This document shows, piece after piece, positions 56,696 through 64,000 of a DNA stretch of 64,000 nt. The stretch's first letter is position 1. Every line of letters starts with the position of its first letter. Source of the stretch: Zeus faber (Eukaryota; Chordata; Actinopteri; Zeiformes; Zeidae); contig OY482846.1 of the NCBI GenBank assembly GCA_960531495.1, positions 38,984,117-39,048,116 on the forward strand. The letters are read 5' to 3'. A model generated the notes under the pieces. That model did no database searches. It worked only from the letters and a program-made list of their open reading frames with translations, and was not told the origin of the DNA. Both the position numbers and the translations under genes were made by a program.

Positions 56696-56705
56696 GATGT
56701 CTAGC
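56690..56705. other. Target-site duplication of L1 copy 3, right
   Basis: Exact repeat of 52940-52955. About 30 bases further on, AGTCTGGCATT (from 56736) repeats the first bases after the left duplication. Confidence 0.9.
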
Positions 56706-57164
56706 TTTTGCCTTAAAAAAAAAAAAAGCTTGTATTCAGTCTGGCATTGATTTTTTGCTCGGAATTCTTCTTTGTGTCGAATTTCAAAGGTCATTCCAAA
56801 GGATTTTCCTGTGGTGTTACCTTATCTTTCAACTTACCACTGCAGACCCAGATGCCATCATCTCTCATGAGTATTAAATGAATAAGATGACAAGTGTATA
56901 ATCTTGCATAGCCACAGCTCTGTGTCAATGAGATTGCGGTTATTGGTGAAAAGGGCATGCAAGGGTTTCTCATGATCTTTGGGAAATTCAGATGTCTGTT
57001 CCTACATTACTGACATTTTAATCTCGTTTATTTTACTCATTAACGTAATCATTGCATCATCGTCATATGAAAAACTGCTGTCCACAAGTTCTTTTTTGAT
57101 GAAAAACTTGAGGCACTGCAAGTGATAATTACTCAACATTGTATACCATGTTTGCATTATCTAG
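56706..57164. other. Unassigned DNA
   Basis: Pre-insertion flank of the L1; no gene recognised. A minus-strand 60-codon frame (56791-56973) resembles nothing I can name. Confidence 0.3.
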
Positions 57165-60085
57165 CCACTGTGGGTGCAAAAGCCAATGTATCATCAGTGC
57201 CGGTCCCAAGCCCGGATGAATAGAGAGGGTTGTCTCAGGAAGGGCATTCGGCGTAAAAAACATGCCAAATAAAACATGCGGACAACAAATCAAATTTCCA
57301 TAACGGATCGGTCGAGGCCCGGGTTAACAACGACCGCCACGGGTGCCATTAGGCAACAGGGTGCCAGTCGAAATTGTGCTACTGTCGGCCGACGAGGAAG
57401 AAGGGGGGTAAGGTATGTCCGGAGACTGCAGGAGAGGAAGAAGAGTAGGAGGGTAGAGTTGAGTGTAGGAACGTTGAACGTTGGCACTATGAAGGGTAAA
57501 GACAAAGAGCTGGCTGACATGATGGAGAGAAGGAAGGTAGATGTACTATGTATACAATGGAGCAGGTGGGAGGGGAGTGAGGCCAGGAGTATCGGAGCTA
57601 GGTACAAACTGTTCTACCATGGAGTGGATGGCAGGGGAAATAGGGTTGGGATAGTCTTGAAGGAAGAATATGTCAGTGTGTTTTGGAGGTGACGAGAGTG
57701 TGGGACAGAGTGATGAGCATGAAGCTGGAAATTGATGGGGTGATAATGAATGTGGTCAGTGCATATGCTCCCCAAGTTGGGTGTGAGATGGAAGAGCAAG
57801 AAGAATTCTTTAGTGAGTGGGATGTTGTGGTGGAGTGTCCCTAAGGGAGAGAGAGTGGTCATTAGAGCAGATCTCAATGTTGGCGAAGGGATCAGCGACA
57901 TAGGTGACAAGAAGGTGATGGGTAGGTATGCTGTCAAGGAGAGTAATGTGGAAGTATAGATGGTGGTGGATTTCACCAAAAGGATGGAATTGGCTGTTGT
58001 GAATATGCATTTGAAGAAGAAGGAGGAACACAGGGTGACATAAAAGAGTGGAGGAAGGTGCACACAGGTGGACTACATCTTATGCAGGAGGTGCAATCTG
58101 AAAGAGATTAGTGACTGCAAAGTGGTGGCAGGGGATTGTTTTGCAAGGCAGCATCAGATGGTGGTCTGTAGGATGACCCTGCGGGAAAAGGAAGAAAGAC
58201 AAGGACTCTTGGTGGTGGAATGAGGAAGCACAGGAGAGCATAGAGCAGAAGAGGTTGGTGAAGAAGAAATAGGATAGTCAGAGACATGAAGAAAGTAGAC
58301 AGGAGTACAAGCTGATGCGGCGCAAGGCAAAGAGAAAAGTGGCAAAGGAAAAGGCAAACAATGAGTTGTATGAGAGTTTGGACTGTAAGGAAGGAGAATA
58401 GGACTTGTATCGATTGGCAAGACAGAAGGACCAAGCTGGGAAGGATGTACAGCAGGTTAGGTTGATGAAGGTTAATGATGGGAATGTGCTGACTAGTGAG
58501 GAGTGTGTTGAGAAGGTGGAACGAGTACTTTGAGGAGTTGATGAATGAAGAAAATGAGAGGGAGAGAAGAGTTGATGATGTGGGGATAGTGGATCAAGAA
58601 GTGCAGCAAATTAGCAAGGATGAGGTGAGAACAGAATTAAAGAAGATGAAGAGTGGAAAGGCAGTTGGCCCAGATTACGTTCCTGGGGAAGCATGGAAAT
58701 ATTTAGGTGAGATGATAGTGGCGTTCCTAACGGGACTGTGAGACCCTCCTGGAAAGGGAGGGGATGCCAGAGGAGTGGAGAACTAAAGATGGGTACAGGT
58801 ACCCATCTTCAAAAATAAGGGAGCCGTACAGGGCTGTAATAACTACAGGGGAATTAAGTTGATCAGCTTCAACATGAAGCTATGGGAAAAGGTAGTGGAG
58901 GCAAAGTTAAGAGGAGAGGTGGGGATCAGTGAGCAGCAGTATGGCTTAATGTCGTAAAGAGTACTACAGATGCAATGTTTGCTTTAAGAATGCTGATGGA
59001 AAAGTACAGGGAAGGCCAGAGGGAGTTGCACAGCATCTTTGTGGATTTAGAGAAAGCATATGATAGGGTGCCAAGAGAGGAAATGTGTATTGCATGAGGA
59101 AGTCGGGGGTGGCAGAGAAGTACATAGGAGTGGTACAGGATATGTGTGAGGGCGGTCAGACAGTAGTAAGGTGTGCAGTAGGCTGACAAAGGCATTCAAA
59201 GTGGAGGTGGGATTGCATCAAAGATCAGCTCTGAGCCCTTTCTGAGGCTCTCTGAGGTTAACAGATGAAATCAGGCAGGAGTCTCTGTGGACTATGATGT
59301 TCGCAGATGACATTGTGACCTGTAGTGAGAGTAGGGAGCAGGTTGGGGAGAGCCTGGAGAAGTGCAGGCATGCATTACAGAGAAGAGGAATGAAAGTCAG
59401 CAGGAGTAAGACAGAATACATGTGCCTGAATGGGAGGGAGGGCGACGAAAAGCTGAGAATGCAAGGAGTGGAGGTGGAGAAGGCGGATGAGTTCAAGTAC
59501 TTGGGGTCGACCATCCAAAGCAGCGAAGAGTGCGGGAGAGAGGTGAAGAAGAGAGTACAAGCAGGGTGGAGTGGGTGGAGAACAGTGTTCGGAGTGATCT
59601 GTGACAAAGGGGTTACAAAAACGAGTGAAGGGGAAGGTCTACAGGACGGTAGTGAGACCAGCTATGTTGTACGGTTTAGAGGCGGTGGCACTGACAAAAA
59701 GGCAGGTGGCTGAACTGGAGGTGGCAGAGTTGAGGATGTTGAGATTTCCATTTGGAGTGACAAGGATGGAGAGGATTAGAATGAGTACATTACGGGGACA
59801 GCTCAGGTTGAACAGTTTGGTGAAAAAGTGAGAGAGAGGCCAGATTGAGATGGTTTGGACATGTGTGTAGGAGAGATGAGAGTTACATTGGGAGAAGGAT
59901 GCTGAGGATGGAGCTGTCAGGCAAGAGGAAGAGAGGAAGGCCAAAGAGAAGGTTTATGGATGTGGTGATGGAGGACGTGCAGGTGGTTGGTGTAAGGTAG
60001 GAAGATGTGCAGAACAGAAGGTATTGGAGGCAGATAATCCAATGTGGCGACCCCTAACGGGAGCAGCTGAAAGTAGAAGTCATAT
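57165..60085 (+). mobile_element. RTE-type LINE (CFDP2/BovB-like), nearly full length
   Basis: The 5' region 'agtgccggtcccaagcccgg' with 'gtcaggaagggcattcggcg' and the 3' terminus 'gtggcgacccctaacgggag' followed by 'cagctgaaag' are characteristic of a widespread fish RTE family. Length (2.9 kb) is close to a complete element. The single ORF is heavily damaged. No clear target duplication: a short 'cataccatgttt' occurs near both ends, at about 57141 and 60079 ('tataccatgttt'/'cataccatgttt'), which is a possible but unproven duplication. Confidence 0.85.
57276..59950 (+). pseudogene. RTE ORF: endonuclease + reverse transcriptase, broken
   Basis: Endonuclease at 57276-57692: V-G-T-L-N-V-G-T-M-K-G-K, E-L-A-D-M-M-E-R-R-K-V-D-V-L-C, then I-Q-W-S-R-W where active copies have Q-E-T-R-W, so the catalytic Glu is lost. 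57840-57960 has R-A-D-L-N in place of G-A-D-F-N. RT: M-K-S-G-K-A-V-G-P-D (58640), I-F-V-D-L-E-K-A-Y-D-R-V-P (about 59035, first catalytic Asp), M-M-F-A-D-D-I-V (59290, catalytic pair intact), K-V-S-R-S-K-T-E-Y-M-C and F-K-Y-L-G-S-T. The C-terminal domain V-Y-R-T-V-V-R-P-A-M-L-Y-G lies at 59600-59680 in another frame. At least six frame breaks or stops. Confidence 0.85.
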
Positions 60086-60349
60086 ACCATGTTTACATCA
60101 AAATATTGAAGTTTGAATAAGAATTTTTTTTTTTTGGAAAGAAACGCTCTACTAACCAATTTTGTCTGTTGAGTTTAGTTCAAAACCATGCAAACCTTAG
60201 GAAGATGTAATGCTTCGCAACGTATCCATATATTTTTCTGCTCTAAAAGTTCTGCTCTAAAAACCGCTGGAACACCACACGTGCAGATCCTGTGCTCCAA
60301 GCTAAGGTCCTCTACAGTTTTGCAGTGTAGGATTTAAAGGAATATAGAA
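60086..60349. other. Unassigned; perhaps L1 5' leader
   Basis: 'gttctgctctaaaa' occurs twice in tandem (about 60236-60262). Could be the 5'-UTR of the L1 that follows. Confidence 0.3.
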
Positions 60350-61290
60350 CGAGGGAAAATAATTATAGGATTTGATACATTTTTGGCCAAGCTCAACCAG
60401 GACTGCAACAATCTGGCGACAAGAAATAAGGCAGACTAAGCTACCGATACTGATGATCTTATTGATCTAACTCCCAGGGCAGTAGAGGTTAGTGTATTGG
60501 ATGATATTAACAAGAAGCTGGACATGCTCGGTCCACTCCTCCAAGACATTTACCAGATCAATGACAGCCTTTATTTCCTGCACCGCACGGTCTGCAAGAT
60601 TCAAAAGAAACAACGCAGATCTTAAAACCTCCATGAAGCATCTCACAACAGAGGTGGAGGTTGTAAAATATAAAAGAAAATAAAGAAAGAGACTATCCTC
60701 GATATCCAATCCAGAAGAATGCGGGACAACCTCATATTTTCCGGGATCCCAGAGAACAACACCGACACCCCCGAAAACATGGTGAAAGACTTCCGCAACA
60801 CCGCCCTGAAACTCCCCACATATCACCTTTCAGACCACCAGACACCGATCGGTTCACCAACTGAGACACCGAGTGGATAACCATCCATGCTCCGTTGTTG
60901 CTAAGTTTGAACACTTCAAGCACATATCCATCACCCCTCAACTAACCTGAATGAACCCATTTAGTTTGTTAGTTGGAATGTGAGAGGTTTGGGCTCACCA
61001 GCTAAACGTAGCAAAATCTTAAGTTACCTCACCAGGATGAACCCCAGCTTCTGTCGACTGCAAGAAACTCACCTCACTGCATCCGAGCACCTCAAACCCA
61101 AATTTAAATGGGTTAATCAGATGTTTTCCCACATGGTCAGTGTGGGTTTAAATTTCCTAGTTTTCTTCATAGTCATCGTCCAAGAACCCATGTTTTCTGT
61201 GAAAACCACTACATTAGCAGTTCCTTAAGTAGGATTTGGGGACCATCATTGGTCCTTAAAGTGAGTTCCTTTGGGTCCACAGCTAAATCT
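60350..61290 (+). pseudogene. L1 5' part: ORF1 remnant and start of endonuclease
   Basis: The ORF1 remnant has D-I-N-K-K-L-D-M-L-G-P-L-L-Q-D (about 60500), a coiled-coil stretch, then R-R-M-R-D-N-L-I-F-S-G-I-P-E (60710) and, frameshifted, V-V-A-K-F-E-H-F-K (60895), as in L1 RNA-binding ORF1p (Transposase_22 type). ORF2 starts near 60964 with F-V-S-W-N-V-R-G-L-G-S-P-A-K-R and L-Q-E-T-H-L, both keeping endonuclease catalytic residues (Asn, Glu). D-H-H-W-S-L follows out of frame near 61240, then the similarity ends. The only L1 piece here that preserves the 5' half. Confidence 0.75.
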
Positions 61291-61540
61291 AACTGTTAAA
61301 TCACTGACTAGATTTGACTAGCACTCTGCGATAATATTTGACCATTTTCCCATTATAGGGTTCACTCTCTCCACTTTTATATTGTGGGGATGGAGCAGTT
61401 GACTGGTTGGTAGGAGATCCAACAACTGCCAATGAATGCTTTGTAAAACTCAGTGAACAAGTATTTTGCACATTTTCACCAACCATTATATAAGTTGAAC
61501 GCCACCAGGACAGCTGGATTGGCGATTATCACATTTACAT
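61291..61540. other. Unassigned junction between two L1 pieces
   Basis: A 61-codon minus-strand frame (61301-61486) matches nothing. It separates the plus-strand L1 5' part from the minus-strand L1 3' part. Confidence 0.3.
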
Positions 61541-63790
61541 TTGCTGGGCATACACCACAGAGTATTGCATGCCATTGCATCTTGGTCAGAGATAGTCTGC
61601 AAGTGGAGTTCAATTCTCAACCTGCAATGCAACTCTTAATTTATTCTTAAATCATCAATAACTGCTGCAATAACTCTGTCCCGTGGATGACCTATAGGAT
61701 GGCGCCCTAGCACGCCCACCTCCCATACCTGGTGGCAGCGACCAGCCACGGGTGCAGAGCCGCCCTCCATGCACCCCTGCCATGCCGGGTAGCCCCGTGC
61801 CCCCATCAGGCCCCTGTTCACCACCCGGCCACTGAGCATGCGGACCAAAGAACAGAGGGCGGTCCCACCACCCACAATCTGACCCCCCAGCGCCAAGCAC
61901 CCCGCGCACCGAGAGCGCCAGAGGACAGGTACCCTGGCAGCCCAGTGTGATGACAGGAGTCTGCCCCCCACCATAGGAGGCCACATGGTGATCCCTGTGC
62001 CGAGCACACCTGGCCAGGTACAAGGCCCCGGGTCACAACCAGCCCTGGCATGACGGGCCAACCCTCCCCCCACAGGACGCAGAAGCACACGCAAGCCCCC
62101 CCAACCTGGTCCGTGGGACGGGCGACCGCACCGACCCGCCGACCACAGGGCCAAGACCCGAACTGGCAACCCGCACCCCCGCCCCCAACCCAAGCCCCAA
62201 ACCCGCAACCACGCCCCACCTGCAGGTACTCCCTAGGACCCCCACCCCCAGAGACAGGCCAGCACAACTCAGGAGCCCCCTTGGGGCTCCGGGAGGGCTC
62301 CCGCACAGTCCCCAAAACACCACAACATTGCCCTGACTTAGGAAGACTCAATAATTTAATGATGGAGTTATGTCAGTGATAAAAGCAGCCCATATTTCAT
62401 TAAATGAATCAACTTTGTTTTTGGATATTGCCAATAGTTTTTCCATTGAGATGTATTCTATTAATAAATGTAACCATTGGAATGTGGTGAGATTATCTCT
62501 GTTTTTCCAATTGAGTAATATTATTTCTTGGCATTTGTTTGGGCGATCAAAATGGGTTGGTGGTGTTTAAGTGGTGGGTCAACTGAGAAGAGGTCACAGA
62601 GGAGACCTATAGGCGGAGAGACTGGAATGCTGCGACAAGGGTTGATAACTTCTTGATCATGTTGGTCCAGAATGCTAGTATAGATGGGCAGAGCCAGAAG
62701 GCATGAAAGTAGTCATCTTTGGTATTAAGGTAACAGTGAGGGCAAACATCTTTATCCACAAAACCCATTTTGAACATGTTGTGTTCTGTGATATGAGCTC
62801 TGTGCAGAATCTTATATTGGATGAGTTGCATTTTGGAGTTGCGGGTCATAGAAAAGGTGTTGCGAATAAGCTTCCACAGGTTGACATCGATGGGAACAGC
62901 AAGGTCTCTTTCCCATACCATTGTAATTAAAGATAAAGTGTCATCTGTTTGTATATTCTGGAAAAGGGATTTTTTTTCAATTACCGATGCGAATGAGATG
63001 TTCAATCATTGGAGGTGGTTATAGGATGTTGTACGTCAATTTGATTAAAATCTTTAGCGACTGCTGTAGTTGTAGGAATTGAAGGATGTCGTAGCCACCG
63101 ATATTATACCTCTGGGTTAAGGTTGTGAAGGATATAAGCAAATTGTTTTTCAAAATGTGTTCTAGAAGAAATTAGTAATTCCTTGTCTTTTCCAAGACCT
63201 GAAGATCATTGGTCTGTTTTTAAACAGAAAATCTGAGTTGTGCCAAATTGGGGTCATTTGTTGGAAGATAGTGTGACTACTGAGTTTGAGGAATCTCCAC
63301 CAGACTGACAGAGTTGTTGCGATTAATGGGCTTTTAAAGGAATTAGGTTTCCTTTTTGATTCAGTAAGAAATGGTAGATCAGATAATGATAACTCCTGAC
63401 TTTCTATTTGTTCACTGTCTCACCATCCATTGCCCAGATGTTGCTGTGGTTGTATCCTTTTAATTATAAATAGAAGATGGTTCGCTAGATAGTAGTATGG
63501 TAGATCTGATGTTTGGGGCTGCGAGGCCTCCACAGTCTTTGTTTTTCTGTAGTGTTGCTAGTTTCATTCTCGGTTTCATATATTTCCAATAAAATGTATC
63601 GACTATTGAGTATTAAACCAATGTACTGTTGGTTGCACTGGGGTCATTGAAAATATATATTTTATTTTCGGTAGTATATTCATTTTCACTGCTGCTATTC
63701 TACCAATTTGGTAGATGGGTAGGTTGTTCAATCGAATTAGGTCCTCTTCAATGGATTTCAGCAATGGAGTAAAGTTGTCCACCAGTCTGT
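61541..63790 (-). mobile_element. 5'-truncated L1 (copy 4), minus strand
   Basis: Begins near 63790 within ORF2 (L-L-K-S-I-E-E-D-L-I-R) and ends near 61541 in the L1 3' terminal sequence, losing the last about 15 bases and any A-tail. The 3'-UTR (61545-62340) lacks the roughly 1 kb middle part found in copy 3. At 63791 the sequence changes abruptly into the second copy of the 50.3-51.6 kb element, which is therefore probably the pre-existing target. Confidence 0.8.
62607..63790 (-). pseudogene. L1 ORF2 C-terminal half
   Basis: Starts with N-L-P-I-Y-Q-I-G-R-I-A-A-V-K-M-N and M-T-P-V-Q-P-T-V-H-W, the segment just after RT that also ends copy 3. It is then decayed to 63010. 63005-62607 is open for 132 codons: V-W-E-R-D-L, M-Q-L-I-Q-Y-K-I-L-H-R-A-H-I-T and C-P-H-C ... 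H-A-F-W-L-C-P, the L1 C-terminal Cys motif that supports RNA binding and target priming. No RT domain. Confidence 0.8.
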
Positions 63791-64000
63791 CAAAGACAGA
63801 TTGCTTTTATTTAACAGTGAGAATATACATGTTTTATAAAGTGGAATTATTTCGGAATTTACAGTACAAGTACAACACAACAAAATGAAGAGTCCATCAA
63901 TATTATGAGTCTCGGAAAATCTGAAATCAAGCTGTCACCAACCTCAAAGGATTTAATCACGTCATCTACTTCTTCCGTTGTAACAACGGAATCGTCGGTC
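63791..64000 (-). mobile_element. Second copy of the acidic-ORF element (partial)
   Basis: Matches 50466-50890 in the same orientation: 'gcttttattt(a/c)acagt(g/a)agaa', 'tataaa(a)gtggaattattt', then the coding part T-T-E-E-V-D-D-V on the minus strand. It lacks the Cys-Lys-Cys region and the 25-bp palindrome found in copy 1, and reads on to a different C-terminus. It continues beyond the window. Confidence 0.65.

Noticed and set aside
61636-62351. Long Gly/Trp-rich ORFs of 177-190 codons on the minus strand
   Set aside because: They lie in the GC-rich L1 3'-UTR; the homologous region in copy 3 does not keep these frames.
60350-63790. Twin-priming inversion of a single L1
   Set aside because: Twin priming puts the inverted 5' segment upstream of the 3' segment. 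Here the opposite-strand piece lies beyond the 3' end, so it does not fit.

Overview
The window looks like teleost fish nuclear DNA. I recognise no host protein-coding gene. What can be named is almost entirely transposable-element sequence in AT-rich, microsatellite-rich DNA. The fish assignment rests on the mixture of families: L1, L2/CR1-type, Rex1-like and RTE (CFDP2/BovB-like) LINEs, a tRNA-derived SINE with the fish tail GTAAGTCGCTTTGGATAAA, hAT transposases of ZMYM1/THAP12-like and ZBED-like types, a THAP-domain transposase remnant, a YqaJ-type nuclease remnant and an integrase-like (rve, IS3EU-type) transposase. No database search was possible, so family names come from recognised motifs.

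Layout. 0-5 kb: an L1 3'-UTR fragment, then unassigned AT-rich DNA. 5-11.3 kb: a solo-LTR-like element, a promoter-like hairpin unit present twice in opposite orientation, a long-armed foldback element and an exact 47-bp tandem repeat. 11.5-13.7 kb: a decayed minus-strand hAT transposase with a SINE inside it. 14.9-19.1 kb: an L1 3' end and a minus-strand Rex1-like LINE. 20.3-23.1 kb: a purine-rich GGAT minisatellite holding a candidate MITE. 27.4-31.1 kb: a nearly full-length L2-type LINE split by a second SINE copy with a 6-bp target duplication. 34.0-36.0 kb: a convergent THAP-transposase/YqaJ-nuclease pair with one visible intron. 37.1-39.2 kb: a second L2-type LINE on the minus strand with a 417-codon open reverse transcriptase. 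44.2-45.8 kb: a ZBED-type hAT relic ending in a hAT-like terminus. 49.3-52.7 kb: a second solo LTR and the integrase-like transposase, whose DDE residues all survive but which is split by another inserted element. 52.9-56.7 kb: a 5'-truncated L1 with a 16-bp target duplication and an embedded fragment of another LINE. 57.2-60.1 kb: an RTE element. 60.4-63.8 kb: two L1 pieces in opposite orientation. From 63.8 kb: a second copy of the element that split the integrase.

The genes do not form a pathway. They record successive insertions, and nesting gives relative ages: the SINEs are younger than the L2 and hAT copies they interrupt, the 50.3-51.6 kb element is younger than the integrase, and the L1 at 61.5-63.8 kb is probably younger than the element it abuts. 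The least familiar material is the convergent THAP/YqaJ pair, the small acidic-protein element present twice (50.3-51.6 and 63.8-64.0 kb), and the duplicated CCAAT-bearing hairpin unit.
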